The notes: generated by a model from the sequence alone, not told the origin. A DNA stretch of 64,000 bases from Undibacterium sp049340185 (GCF_049340185.1 NZ_JBMPPC010000008.1:156785-220784); one strand, 5' to 3'. Positions 36,401 to 45,574 are shown, counted from the first letter of the stretch. Made by a program: numbers and translations.

Positions 36401-37126
36401 GATCGCGGTCTCATAGGATTTCAGATAAAACGCCGCATCATGTGCCGTCAATGCTGCTTCACCCAGCATATCGTAGGAATAACGGTAGCCGCGCTTCTCG
36501 TTATCCTGACTATTCTTAATCGCTTCCTGGATGGTCTGACCAGTCACGAATTGATTCCCCAGCATACGCATCGCGAGGTCTACACCTTTGCGTATCAAAG
36601 GCTCTCCGCCTTTAGCGATCAGGCGGGTCAGCGCCGAACCTAAACCCTGTTCGCTATTTGTACTGACCAGCTTACCGGTTACCAGCAGACCCCAGGTTGC
36701 CGCGTTGACGAATAAGGACGGCGATTCACCCAGATGTTTTGCCCAGTCACCTTTACTGATTTTGTCTGCGATCAGACGATCTGCGGTCTGATGATCGGGA
36801 ATACGCAATAAGGCTTCTGCCAGGCACATCAAGGCAACGCCTTCCTCGGACGATAAAGAAAATTCATGCATCAACGCATCGACACCTGATGCACGGGTAC
36901 GCTGTTGTCGCACCGAACTCACAAGTTGATGCGCCAACTGATGCACTGTCTGTTGCGAATCAGAATGTGGATTAATATGTGCAAGTAAGTATTGGACTGC
37001 ATTGACTTCGTCGCGGCGGTATACTTTAGTAATTGCCGTTCTTAATGCAGTTTGTTCGGGAAGAATTTCGGCTTGTAATTGCTGGAAAGGTGTCTGGGCA
37101 GGCATAGAGGTCTGAGTGGGATTCAT
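33464..37126 (-). CDS. putA: Bifunctional proline dehydrogenase / L-glutamate gamma-semialdehyde dehydrogenase PutA
   Basis: 1220 residues oxidising proline to glutamate. The PRODH barrel spans about 190-480 (GPGISVKLSALHPRYSRAQ, IGLNIDAEETDRLELS, VRLVKGAYWDAEIKRAQ). The P5C dehydrogenase domain starts near 560, with ISPWNFPLAIFIGEVSAALA, ETGGQNAMIVDSSALPEQVV and catalytic Cys838 in GQRCSAL. A C-terminal extension of about 200 residues follows. There is no N-terminal ribbon-helix-helix DNA-binding domain, so unlike E. coli PutA it is not its own repressor. That fits a divergent Lrp-type activator 140 bp away. Confidence 0.96.
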   Translation of the reverse strand: MNPTQTSMPAQTPFQQLQAEILPEQTALRTAITKVYRRDEVNAVQYLLAHINPHSDSQQTVHQLAHQLVSSVRQQRTRASGVDALMHEFSLSSEEGVALMCLAEALLRIPDHQTADRLIADKISKGDWAKHLGESPSLFVNAATWGLLVTGKLVSTNSEQGLGSALTRLIAKGGEPLIRKGVDLAMRMLGNQFVTGQTIQEAIKNSQDNEKRGYRYSYDMLGEAALTAHDAAFYLKSYETAIHAIGKASNGRGIKDGPGISVKLSALHPRYSRAQKSRTLNELLPILKNLVLLAKQYNIGLNIDAEETDRLELSLDLMEALAFDPELAGFDGIGFVVQAYQKRCPYVIDYLIDLARRSGRKFMVRLVKGAYWDAEIKRAQVDGMSGFPVYTRKVYTDLSYLFCAQKLLTATEVIYPQFATHNALTLSAIYTWAQKAGITDYEFQCLHGMGETLYDQVVGKDKLNKPCRIYAPVGSHQTLLAYLVRRLLENGANSSFVNQIVDEAVSIESLIADPIDVAKKLGGVPHTGINLPKDLFGLERKNSSGLDFSNEIELQKISRHFIQTSQTQIQAQPLLQGQVSASLARAVINPADHQDIVGSVIEANAQDVQTALAQAEAYAIDWQTTAPSERAAILKKAGDLLEAHTLDFMALAIREAGKSLPNALAEVREAVDFLRYYAAQVEHLPNTLALGPVVCISPWNFPLAIFIGEVSAALAAGNVVLAKPAEQTPIIAYRAIQLLHKAGVPRGALQFLPGTGEVVGAQLVADSRVNGVIFTGSTEVAQIINRTLTKRSVAENIDIPLIAETGGQNAMIVDSSALPEQVVNDVVSSAFDSAGQRCSALRVLCLQEDIADKTIEMLKGAMQELRIGKPDQLAIDIGPVIDADAQKALQAHIDQIKQKATASYSLKLAESCNKGTFIAPTVVEIQSLSELTKEVFGPVLHILRYQRDQLPQLIDSINATGFGLTLGIHSRIDETINFISSRAHVGNIYVNRNIVGAVVGVQPFGGEGKSGTGPKAGGPLYLKRLQKNPSGSLGGHTVYERQSPPALEALLVWAKTHGHEKIAELADHYAHASPYKITLVLPGPTGERNTLSFAPRGKVFCAASSVNCLLNQIAALLATGNIPVLPAQTMAILPSGLPAEVRDQIRQAEAGQEELQFALVEGDLLGHYKPVFAAQNGAIVSVIEMHEETEAPLWRLVAERALCVNTTAAGGNASLMTLQD

Positions 37127-37266
37127 ATAATTTTTATCAAAACAAATTTGATTTGATTGTATAGATGAACGTAGATGATTAATTCTGGAAATATCAAGGT
37201 ATATCGGAATTTTCTATTTTGTGAGAAAATTACACCGAATTTTATTAACCACTACTCTGACTTCTT

Positions 37267-37725
37267 ATGCTCGACAAAATCAGTAAAAGAATTCTGGCCG
37301 AATTACAAAATGATGGCCGCATCAGTAACGTAGAACTAGCGACCCGGGTCAACCTGTCCCCCGCCGCTTGTCTTGAGCGTGTGCGTAAGTTACAAGAGTC
37401 CGGCTACATCCTGGGCTACACCGCACAACTGAATCCTCATTTGCTCGATGTTGCCTTGCTGGTATTCATCGAAGTGGTACTCGACAGAACCACACCGGAT
37501 GTTTTCGATGCCTTCAAGCGTGGCGTACAAGCGATTCCTGAAGTTCTGGAATGCCACATGGTCGCCGGCGGTTTTGATTACTTGGTCAAGGCCCGGGTCA
37601 AAGACATGAATGCTTATCGTGACTTCCTCGGTAAATCTCTGCTGCAATTGAATGGCGTACGCGAGACGCACACTTATGCGGTGATGGAAGAAGTCAAAAA
37701 TACGACCAATCTGCCGATTCGCTGA
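37267..37725 (+). CDS. Lrp/AsnC family regulator, probable PutR
   Basis: 152 residues: an N-terminal HTH (LDKISKRILAELQNDGRISNVELATRVNLSPAACLERVRKL) and C-terminal RAM domain (FDAFKRGVQAIPEVLECHMVAGGFDYLVKARV). Divergence from putA matches the common proline-responsive PutR-putA arrangement. The 140-bp gap should contain both promoters and the Lrp sites. Confidence 0.93.
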   Translation: MLDKISKRILAELQNDGRISNVELATRVNLSPAACLERVRKLQESGYILGYTAQLNPHLLDVALLVFIEVVLDRTTPDVFDAFKRGVQAIPEVLECHMVAGGFDYLVKARVKDMNAYRDFLGKSLLQLNGVRETHTYAVMEEVKNTTNLPIR

Positions 37726-37787
37726 TCAGGCCTTATCAGATACAATCAGACACCGTCGTTAAAAAACTGAGCATCAAAGCAGCAATC

Positions 37788-37822
37788 AAAAAGGAACTCC
37801 CGGACAGCGAGTTCTTTTTTAT
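37788..37822 (+). terminator. Rho-independent terminator after lrp
   Basis: GGAACTC/GAGTTC stem around CCGGACAGC with an A-run before and TTTTTT after. It abuts the left end of repeat copy B. Confidence 0.85.
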
Positions 37823-37946
37823 TAGGACTTACGCAAAACGAACCCGCAAGCGGAGTGCGCCTGCTGGCACGAAAAACCTCTGAAAGCCGCATCTAGCCTG
37901 CGGGTTCAGTGTGTAATGTGTAGCTTGTCGCTTTGCATCAATCCCG
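37823..37946 (+). repeat. MITE-like interspersed repeat, copy B (internally deleted)
   Basis: Begins TAGGACTTACGCAAAACG, the same terminus as copy C's right end in reverse. The core with the CTGCTGGCAC and GCCTGCGGGTTCA blocks matches copy C read on the plus strand. About 70 bp present in copies A and C are missing, and the right end is diverged (approximate boundary). It lies 57 bp before the histidine kinase ATG. Confidence 0.65.
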
Positions 37947-38002
37947 TTTATTTATATGATCTTTGTTGAGACCAATTGCCTATAAAGCATAAAGGATGAA
38001 AG

Positions 38003-39958
38003 ATGGAAAGCCGTCTGAGTCGTCTTGAAGCTGTGCAAGTCATGGTGCTAGAAATCGGCCAGATTTCTAATCACTGCAACAATATCAACGAGTTTTTACA
38101 TGCGGTGCATCAGGCTTTGAGCCGCATTATGTACGCGGCGAATTTCTATGTTGCCTTATACAAGGCCGAGCAAAACAGCATTCAGTTTGCCTATCACGTC
38201 GATGAATTCGACCCCTCTCCGGATCCGGCAATTCCCGTTGTTTTAGAATCACCAGAGGCATCCCCCACTGCCTGGGTAATCTATCATCGTCAGCCCCTGG
38301 TCATGACAGCCGAAGAAGATGCCGCTCAAGAAGCTGCCGGAAATCCCTGGGGTAGCGGTGCTCGGGCTGAGCACTGGATGGGCTATCCTTTGCTGGATCA
38401 CGAAAAAAAATCGCTGGGTGCTTTAGTTATTCAAAGCTATGACGCCGAACATACTTTTAATCAGGAAGACCAGGCGCTGTTCGGTCTCATCGCCAATCAT
38501 GTATCAAATGCCCTGCAAGGATTTCAGAGCGTAGATCGTCTGGAGCGTGCGGTACAGGAGCGCACCGCTTTACTGGCACATGAGGTCACAGAGAGACGGC
38601 GTACCGAGACCTTGCAGCGGGCTTTGTATCAGATCGCCGAATTGTCTTTTTCTGCAGCCGATCCGAATAGTTTGTATGCCGAATTGCATCAGATCATTGG
38701 TCAGTTACTGGTGGCGCGGAATTTCATGATCGCGCTGTATCATCAGGACACGGAAGAAATCAGTATTCAGTATTTTGTCGATGAAAAGGATGAGCACCCG
38801 TCGATGAAGCGTTTCCCGCTGGGAGTCGGGATGACATCGTTTGTGATTCATTGCGAACACGCTCAGTTGATCGACAAGGCGCGTCTCGCTGAGTTAGTTG
38901 CTGGTGGCCAGATCAGGCAAGCCCTAGGGAATATGGAGTTATACAGCTGGATGGGCGCGCCTATCCTCGCTAATGATCATGTCCACGGTGTGATTGTGGT
39001 GCAAAGTTATGATCCGCATATTTTGTACAATGAGACCGATCTCGAATTACTCGCCTTCGTCGCCAGCCATGTCGCAGTGGCTGTGACGCGCCTTGAAGCC
39101 GACCGCGAAATGCGCAATGCCAAAGCCCGTCTGGAAGAGCAAAACACCACGCTGAACGAAGCGCTGCTTGCGCTACAAGAAGCTCAGTCAGAATTAGTCA
39201 GACAAGAAAAACTCGCGTCCCTGGGACGCCTGGTTGCGGGTGTTGCGCATGAAATTAATACGCCGCTGGGGATCTGCGTCACAGCGACCAGCCATCTGGT
39301 TGACGAGCTCAAGCTCACACGTAAAGACATGGCAGCCGATACCATGACACAAGAGAGTTTGGAAGAGTTTCTGGATATCGTCGATCAGTCGCTGCGTATT
39401 CTGACCAGCAATACCCGACGTGCAGCCACGCTGGTGCGCAGTTTCAAGCAGGTAGCGGTTGATCAGACATCGAATGACAAACGGCTGTTTCAGTTAAAAA
39501 CTTATCTTGACGAAGTCCTGCTTTCTTTACAGCCCAAGCTCAAAGGGCGACCCATCCGCGTTGAGATTGATTGTCCTGAAGAGATACGGCTCGACAGTTA
39601 TCCGGGAGCGGTATCTCAGGTGGTAACCAATCTCCTGATGAACTCAATACACCATGCTTTTGAGAATAATGCCGAGGGACAGATACGGATGACAGCAGAG
39701 GCCGATGGTACTAATTTAAAATTCGATTACACCGACAACGGCATCGGCGTTGATCAAGATGGACTAGACAAATTATTTGATCCTTTCTACACCACCAAGC
39801 GCGGACAAGGAGGCAGCGGTCTCGGTACGCATATCATCTATAACCTGATTACCGGCGTACTTGGCGGAACAGTTAAGGCAAGTAGCCAGCCAGGCAGCGG
39901 ATTGAGCTATCAGATACGTTTCCCGATAGTGGCAAAAAATTCCGTCAAACCGACATAG
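38003..39958 (+). CDS. GAF-domain sensor histidine kinase
   Basis: 651 residues, cytoplasmic. There are two GAF domains (about 18-175 and 215-370; the second with ARNFMIALYHQDTEEISIQYFVDE), a coiled coil (RLEEQNTTLNEALLALQEAQSEL), a HisKA-type box with His416 in LVAGVAHEINTPLG, and an HATPase domain (LLMNSIHHAFENN, DNGIGVDQDGLDKLFDPFYTT, GSGLGTHIIYNLI). No membrane segments. It converges with an HD-GYP response regulator 26 bp away; the two could form a pathway but are not cotranscribed. Confidence 0.92.
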   Translation: MESRLSRLEAVQVMVLEIGQISNHCNNINEFLHAVHQALSRIMYAANFYVALYKAEQNSIQFAYHVDEFDPSPDPAIPVVLESPEASPTAWVIYHRQPLVMTAEEDAAQEAAGNPWGSGARAEHWMGYPLLDHEKKSLGALVIQSYDAEHTFNQEDQALFGLIANHVSNALQGFQSVDRLERAVQERTALLAHEVTERRRTETLQRALYQIAELSFSAADPNSLYAELHQIIGQLLVARNFMIALYHQDTEEISIQYFVDEKDEHPSMKRFPLGVGMTSFVIHCEHAQLIDKARLAELVAGGQIRQALGNMELYSWMGAPILANDHVHGVIVVQSYDPHILYNETDLELLAFVASHVAVAVTRLEADREMRNAKARLEEQNTTLNEALLALQEAQSELVRQEKLASLGRLVAGVAHEINTPLGICVTATSHLVDELKLTRKDMAADTMTQESLEEFLDIVDQSLRILTSNTRRAATLVRSFKQVAVDQTSNDKRLFQLKTYLDEVLLSLQPKLKGRPIRVEIDCPEEIRLDSYPGAVSQVVTNLLMNSIHHAFENNAEGQIRMTAEADGTNLKFDYTDNGIGVDQDGLDKLFDPFYTTKRGQGGSGLGTHIIYNLITGVLGGTVKASSQPGSGLSYQIRFPIVAKNSVKPT

Positions 39959-39984
39959 CTCCAAAGTGTTATTTTTTGTCTGGA

Positions 39985-41493
39985 TTAGTCTGGAAAGCTG
40001 AGATTAATTTCCAGCGCTTTATCGATATTCGCTATCATCAGTTCGACAAAAACAGGATCGAGATGTGTGCCGCTGACATCGCGTAAATGTTGTACCACTT
40101 GATCGATGGGCCATGCAGGTTTATAGACCCGGGCATGCATCAGTGCGTCGAATACATCGGCCACGGCAACGATACGTGCATAGATATGAATTTCATTACC
40201 TGCCAGACCTTGCGGATAACCTGAGCCATCAAATTTTTCATGATGTTGATGCGCGATAATCGCTGCAGCTTTCAGGATAGGTCGCTGTGAACCGTCCAGT
40301 ATCGACATGCCGACTTGCGGATGCATTTTCATGATGTTCCACTCATCGAGGTCAAGTTTGCCTGGCTTGAGCAACACCGCATCCGGCGTAGCGATTTTAC
40401 CGATGTCATGCATCGGTGCAGCTTGCTTCAAGACACCGGCTTCTTCCGCTGGCATCCCCGATGCAAGTGCCAGTAAATAGCAGACCTCGGCCATGCGGCG
40501 TACATGATTGCCTGCTTCGTGTGAACGTGATTCGACCACATCACCCAGCCGCATAATCAACTCACCCTGCGTGTCACTGATCTCTTGATTCAATAAGATA
40601 TTATCAAACGCAATCGCAACACCAGAAGAAAAAACCTCAAGCAATTTAGCGTCAATTTCGCCGACTTGTTCCACACCCTTTAACACCAATAAAGAAGCCT
40701 TGCCGCTACTATTCGGGAAGTAACCGACATACACGTCGCCATACAGACGCGAGATACGGTTGACCGTGGCATCATTTAATTGAGTTAATAAATCCTGGCT
40801 GAACAACTGGTGGTCATCATCAAAATTACCGATCTTGGCAAGTACTTCATAACTTTGCTGACCCGAGATACCGCTGGCGCCACGCAGGCGCAACAACATA
40901 CTCTGCTCCAGACGTAATAGCGCAACGACTTGCTGTAGCAAACCGTTCGCGAAATCATGCAGATTGCGTTGCTGAAAAATATGTGCAGACGCTTCGATGA
41001 CGCGTTCCAGACCTTCCCGATAGGTCGCCTGGAAGCGGCGTGCTTCTTCGACTTGCATAATGTCGCGATATGCACGCAGGGCGGCGAAGGTAGTAGTGAA
41101 TAACTTGGTGCGGTCAAGTTCGGTTTTTTCTTTATAGTCATTGATGTCGTAATTCACAATGACGCTTTCTTCCGGTGCTTGCCCTGGTTGGCCAGTGCGC
41201 AAGACAATGCGAGTGAACTGATTACCGAGATCTTGACGCATCCAGCGCGCTACTTCTAATCCGGCGTCATCACTTTCCATAACAACATCCAGAAACACTA
41301 GTGCGATATCGGTTTCCTTGCTCAACACAGCTTTGGCCTCAGGCCCGTTATACGCGTGCAGGAATTCTAAGGAACGGCCATCCAGCCGGAAACGGCTCAG
41401 GGTCAGCTTGGTGACATCATGAATATCCGGCTCGTCATCAACAAGCAGGACTTTCCAGGGAGGGAGTTTGGACGACGATTGCAAGAATGACAT
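39985..41493 (-). CDS. Response regulator with DUF3369 and HD-GYP cyclic-di-GMP phosphodiesterase domain
   Basis: 502 residues. A receiver domain (VLLVDDEPDIHDVTKLTL, phospho-Asp in LVFLDVVM) leads into a DUF3369/GAF-like middle, then HD-GYP from about 320: SHEAGNHVRRMAEVCYLLA, MHDIGKIATPDAVLLKPGKL, HHEKFDGSGYPQGLAG. All metal-binding HD and GYP motifs appear intact, so c-di-GMP hydrolysis is likely. ATG 41493 with AAGGA upstream is chosen over TTG 41502. Confidence 0.92.
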   Translation of the reverse strand: MSFLQSSSKLPPWKVLLVDDEPDIHDVTKLTLSRFRLDGRSLEFLHAYNGPEAKAVLSKETDIALVFLDVVMESDDAGLEVARWMRQDLGNQFTRIVLRTGQPGQAPEESVIVNYDINDYKEKTELDRTKLFTTTFAALRAYRDIMQVEEARRFQATYREGLERVIEASAHIFQQRNLHDFANGLLQQVVALLRLEQSMLLRLRGASGISGQQSYEVLAKIGNFDDDHQLFSQDLLTQLNDATVNRISRLYGDVYVGYFPNSSGKASLLVLKGVEQVGEIDAKLLEVFSSGVAIAFDNILLNQEISDTQGELIMRLGDVVESRSHEAGNHVRRMAEVCYLLALASGMPAEEAGVLKQAAPMHDIGKIATPDAVLLKPGKLDLDEWNIMKMHPQVGMSILDGSQRPILKAAAIIAHQHHEKFDGSGYPQGLAGNEIHIYARIVAVADVFDALMHARVYKPAWPIDQVVQHLRDVSGTHLDPVFVELMIANIDKALEINLSFPD

Positions 41494-41645
41494 ACGGATC
41501 AATCCTTGTTACGCAAAGCGTGAGTGAAAAGAGCGGCGGAGAATTTTTGATGGTCTTAACTGCTTTAACGCAAGCCTCAATATAACAAAGATTGTGTGTT
41601 CATAAATCATTCACAGCGTAATCATGTCATGAAAATTTAATAAGT

Positions 41646-41679
41646 CCGTCACGAACCAGTCACACAGCCTTGTTACAGT
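41646..41679 (+). promoter_or_regulatory. Pho box and -10 of the alkaline phosphatase genes
   Basis: CCGTCAC (41646-41652) and CAGTCAC (41657-41663), 4 nt apart, form a Pho-box-like direct repeat with 11-bp period; another ATGTCAT lies two periods upstream (41624-41630). TACAGT (41674-41679) follows after exactly 10 bp, as in the btaA promoter. Confidence 0.7.
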
Positions 41680-41701
41680 CTCGGTTTTTCACACTAGCCG
41701 G

Positions 41702-43159
41702 ATGGACGACATGACACGCAGACCCCTCTACGCCGCTGGACTCAGCGTCGCAATCAGCACTTTGATCGCTGCCTGCAGCAGCAATACTCCCGTCACAGAA
41801 CCCGTCGCCGATGCGCCAAAAAACGTCATCTTCTTCCTGGGTGACGGCATGGGTATGACAACCATGACAGCAGCGCGTATCTACTCGGTCGGTGAAGATG
41901 GTGAACTCACTATGGACACTTTGCCTGAGACAGCGTTTGTTAAAACTTTCTCCAACGACGCACAGGTTACCGACAGCGCGCCGTCGATGTCAGCCTATAT
42001 GACGGGCGTAAAGATGAATAACGAAGTGTTGTCGATGTCACCTGACACACTGGCAATTGATCCGCTGGTAGATGCAAATGGGAACAAGCTGGTCAACAAC
42101 TGCGGCACCAAGAACGGCACACCTGCAACCACGTTACTCGAACTTGCAAAAGCAAAAGGCTTGTCCACTGGCGTCGTCACAACAACACGCGTAACGCATG
42201 CAACACCGGCTGCCACCTACTCCCACATCTGCCATCGCGATCTGGAAAACGATATTGCAGCAGCAGCGGTACCTGGCGGCACTGGTTACAACACCGCATT
42301 AGGCACAACCGGTCTGGACGTTTTACTGGGCGGCGGTAAGCAATTCTTTACGCCGTTTAAAGATGGCGGTAAGCGTTCTGACGGACGTGATCTGGTTGCT
42401 GAAATGAAGGCAAAAAATTACGCCTACGCCAGCAACAGCACAGAATTCAATGCGATCGACGGTACCAAGACGGACAAGTTATTTGGTCTGTTCACCTCAA
42501 GCCACATGAGCTATGACCTCGACCGTGATCCTGCTAAAGAACCTAGTCTGGCAGAAATGACGACCAAGGCCATGGATGTCCTGGCAAAAAATTCCAAAGG
42601 TTATTTCCTGATGGTCGAAGGCGGTCGTATCGATCACGCTCTGCATGAAACAACCGCGAAAAAAGCATTGCAAGACACCGTCGCTTTTGATAACGCCATC
42701 AAAGCCGCGATTGCGAAAGCCAAGATTGCTGACCCTGATCTGAAAAATACCCTGATCGTTGTTACTGCTGACCATGATCACACTCTGGTATTGAACGGTT
42801 ACGCCAAGCGCACAGGCAAGACCGCCGCGGGTAACCCTGGCGTGCTCGGTGTAGTGAAAAACTATGTTACGGGTGTTCCTGACAAAGATCTGGATGGTGC
42901 GCCATATTCCATCATCGGTTTTGGTAACGGTGAAAACCGCACACAAGGCAGCCGTTCTACGATGGCCAGCCTCGATGAAACCGTGACCAGCGCCAACACC
43001 TACCATCAGGAAGCGGTTGTACGTGTTGCGGTCGGTAGCGAAACCCATGGCGGTACCGACGTCTTCCTCGGCGCGATTGGCAAAGGCTCAGACACCTTCC
43101 TCGGCACGATCGATAACACCAAGGTATTCACTTTGGTCAAAACTGCCTCTGGTCTGTAA
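41702..43159 (+). CDS. Alkaline phosphatase, lipoprotein form
   Basis: 485 residues of the PhoA superfamily: VIFFLGDGMGMTTMTAARIY with the first metal Asp, catalytic Ser in TDSAPSMSAYMTGVK, VEGGRIDHALHE and TADHDHTLVLNG. The N-terminus ends in a lipobox-like LIAAC, so it is probably lipid-anchored. ATG 41702 or 41711 could be the start. It is first of two tandem paralogues under a Pho-box promoter; the next starts 33 bp later. Confidence 0.92.
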   Translation: MDDMTRRPLYAAGLSVAISTLIAACSSNTPVTEPVADAPKNVIFFLGDGMGMTTMTAARIYSVGEDGELTMDTLPETAFVKTFSNDAQVTDSAPSMSAYMTGVKMNNEVLSMSPDTLAIDPLVDANGNKLVNNCGTKNGTPATTLLELAKAKGLSTGVVTTTRVTHATPAATYSHICHRDLENDIAAAAVPGGTGYNTALGTTGLDVLLGGGKQFFTPFKDGGKRSDGRDLVAEMKAKNYAYASNSTEFNAIDGTKTDKLFGLFTSSHMSYDLDRDPAKEPSLAEMTTKAMDVLAKNSKGYFLMVEGGRIDHALHETTAKKALQDTVAFDNAIKAAIAKAKIADPDLKNTLIVVTADHDHTLVLNGYAKRTGKTAAGNPGVLGVVKNYVTGVPDKDLDGAPYSIIGFGNGENRTQGSRSTMASLDETVTSANTYHQEAVVRVAVGSETHGGTDVFLGAIGKGSDTFLGTIDNTKVFTLVKTASGL

Positions 43160-43192
43160 TCGATCTGCACATATTAAGAATTGGAAAACATC

Positions 43193-44614
43193 ATGAAACA
43201 CACACTCAAGTTCTCTTTGCTGGGACTGGCTCTGGCCTCTGCATTCGCCAACACGTCCGCTTATGCAGCGGGCGAAGCCAAGAACATTATTTTCTTCCTC
43301 GGCGACGGCATGGGTCCATCGACAGTCACCGCATCCCGCATCTACAAATACGGTGAAGACGGTAGCCTGAATATGGATAAGCTGGAGCGTACAGCACGTA
43401 TTAAAACGTATTCAAACGACGCACAAACTACCGACAGCGCACCGTCAATGGCTGCGTATATGACCGGCGTCAAGATGAATAATGAAGTCATCTCCATGTC
43501 AGCAGACACAGTTGCTACGCCTCCTTCCAAAGACGCGAATGGCAATCTCGGCGTCAATAACTGTGCAGCTACAGGTAACGGCGTTTCGGTCGCAACGATT
43601 CTCGAACTCGCTAAAGCCAAGGGCAAAGCAGTTGGCTCAATCACGACCACAGAATTGACGCATGCAACACCAGCTGCGACCTACTCCCATATTTGTAACC
43701 GCAACGCGCAATACGCGATTGCTGCGCAGGCGGTACCGGGTGGTACCGGTTACAACACGGCACTGGGCGACGGTGTCGATGTGTTGATGGGCGGTGGCCG
43801 TAATCATTTTCTGCCTTACGATGCAGCAACTAGCGTAGGTAAATTAGGCCGTGTTGATGGTCGCAATCTGCTGACTGAACTCGCAGCAAAAGGCTATACC
43901 GTCGCGGCAACAAAAGCGGATATGGCCGCAGCACCAAATAACAAAAAATTCATCGGTCTGTATAGCAGTAAAAGCCATCTGGAATATGAACTCGACCGCG
44001 CTGCGACACCACCGGTAGGCGAAGGTGCAACACAGCCAAGCCTGGCTGAGATGACGACCAAAGCGATGGATCTGTTATCGCAAAATACGAATGGTTATTT
44101 CCTGATGGTAGAAGGTGGCCGTATTGATCACGCCCTGCATGGCACGAATGCCAAGCGCGCACTGGTTGATACGATCGCATTCGACGACGCGATTAAAGCT
44201 GCACTCGATAAAGCGAAATTGACCGATCCGACACTGGCAAATACCCTGATCGTTGTGACTGCTGATCATGATCACACTTTGGCATTCAACGGTTATGGCA
44301 AACGTGGCAATCCAATTCTGGATATCAACCGCAATTACAAAGACGGTACGCCAAGCCTGGATGCGGATGGCAATACCTACACGACGCTGGTATTCGGCAA
44401 CGGTCCTAACCGCCCTAACCTGCGTAACAACCTCGACAGCGCTACCGTGTTGGCAGACAATTATTTGCAAGAAACCGGTGTGCGTCTGGCCAGCGAAACG
44501 CACGGTGGCGGCGATGTAAAATTGTTCGCAACCGGTGCCGGTGCCAAAGTATTTAAAGGCACACTGGACAATACCAAGGTCTTCGGTTTGTTGAAGTCTG
44601 CGTTTGGTTTCTAA
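43193..44614 (+). CDS. Alkaline phosphatase, soluble periplasmic form
   Basis: 473 residues, closely similar to the preceding gene (FFLGDGMGPSTVTASRIYKYGEDG, TDSAPSMAAYMTGVKMNNE, VEGGRIDHALHGTNAKRA, TADHDHTLAFNGYG). Its leader is a normal cleavable signal peptide ending AYAA with no lipobox Cys. It therefore likely acts free in the periplasm or outside the cell, whereas its neighbour is membrane-bound. The two are probably cotranscribed, and a terminator follows. Confidence 0.93.
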   Translation: MKHTLKFSLLGLALASAFANTSAYAAGEAKNIIFFLGDGMGPSTVTASRIYKYGEDGSLNMDKLERTARIKTYSNDAQTTDSAPSMAAYMTGVKMNNEVISMSADTVATPPSKDANGNLGVNNCAATGNGVSVATILELAKAKGKAVGSITTTELTHATPAATYSHICNRNAQYAIAAQAVPGGTGYNTALGDGVDVLMGGGRNHFLPYDAATSVGKLGRVDGRNLLTELAAKGYTVAATKADMAAAPNNKKFIGLYSSKSHLEYELDRAATPPVGEGATQPSLAEMTTKAMDLLSQNTNGYFLMVEGGRIDHALHGTNAKRALVDTIAFDDAIKAALDKAKLTDPTLANTLIVVTADHDHTLAFNGYGKRGNPILDINRNYKDGTPSLDADGNTYTTLVFGNGPNRPNLRNNLDSATVLADNYLQETGVRLASETHGGGDVKLFATGAGAKVFKGTLDNTKVFGLLKSAFGF

Positions 44615-44661
44615 GTCCCGGCTCTTGTGATCTTTGTAGTCATCAAAGCAGCCTGAACAAT

Positions 44662-44700
44662 AAGGTGAGCCTCAGATCCTAGGCTCACCTTTAGTTTTTT
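44662..44700 (+). terminator. Terminator after the phosphatase pair
   Basis: AAGGTGAGCCT/AGGCTCACCTT stem, 8-nt loop, T-rich tail. Confidence 0.9.
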
Positions 44701-44712
44701 TGAAAGATAAGT

Positions 44713-45516
44713 ATGAAATCCGTATCGAATGTGCCGGGATTATTATTCGCAAGTATCGCCGCCTTCTCAGCTCTGTCAATTCTGTCAGTTCCGTCAGCAC
44801 AGGCCGCATCCGCACCCGCATCCACGCCCCTTATCCCAGTTGCACAGAACCTTACTGCGCCGGACCTCGACCTGAATATTCAGTATTACAGCAAGGTATT
44901 GACCGCTGAAGGCGTTACGCGTGAAGCGCGTTATGAAGAAAAAATGTTACGTCGTCCTGGCCATGTCTGGGTTGTCCGTGTCTTGCCTAAAAATGTCGTG
45001 GAATCTCATGACGACGATAAGACCGTAAGCAAGAAAAAAGTCGCGTTGAACACCGCACCAGCTGCCAGTGCGACAGAGCATAAGCATTTTAATCATGTCG
45101 TGATTCCGCGTCATGTCGTCCTCGAGAATAACAAAGTCCGGGTTGAATACGTCGACGCACATAGTAAAGATGTCGTCGCAATTCCACCGTCCGAATATGA
45201 GAATGTCAATTTCGACGGCTCTTGGGATAATAGTTTTTACCTGCTGGATCCCAAGCTGGTTCAAACGATTCCGTATTCTGCGCAAGTTTCCACCGTAGCA
45301 GGTGCGCGCTGGCGTGAACGTGAGAAGAATGGTGTTTATCAGCGCGTATTGTGGGATGAAAAAAAACAAATTCCTCTGGTGATCGAGAGTGGCGATAAGG
45401 CGGCGACATTTTATCGTCGTGTGGACGTCAAGCCGCTGGCGACCCTGACACGTGAATTACCCTGGCAGAATTTGAAAGGGTATGCGCAAAAAGAGTACTC
45501 GGATTTTCTTGATTGA
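44713..45516 (+). CDS. Exported protein with a CNP1-like look, function unknown
   Basis: 267 residues with a signal peptide (cleavage near AQAAS), possibly related to the secreted CNP1-like family; that assignment is weak. Recognisable blocks are YYSKVLTAEGVTREARYEEK and VWVVRVLP, then FNHVVIPRHVVLENNKVRVEYVD and DPKLVQTIPYSAQV. It begins 12 bp after the phosphatase terminator, so it may be expressed separately despite proximity. Confidence 0.6.
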   Translation: MKSVSNVPGLLFASIAAFSALSILSVPSAQAASAPASTPLIPVAQNLTAPDLDLNIQYYSKVLTAEGVTREARYEEKMLRRPGHVWVVRVLPKNVVESHDDDKTVSKKKVALNTAPAASATEHKHFNHVVIPRHVVLENNKVRVEYVDAHSKDVVAIPPSEYENVNFDGSWDNSFYLLDPKLVQTIPYSAQVSTVAGARWREREKNGVYQRVLWDEKKQIPLVIESGDKAATFYRRVDVKPLATLTRELPWQNLKGYAQKEYSDFLD

Positions 45517-45532
45517 TATCCGGCATAATGTG

Positions 45533-45567
45533 AATGCCCCGCGTCTGTCGTGACCGCGGGGCATTTT
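45533..45567. terminator. Bidirectional terminator
   Basis: AATGCCCCGCG/CGCGGGGCATT stem with an 11-nt loop and T-run, between convergent genes. Confidence 0.9.
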
Positions 45568-45574
45568 GTTCGAT

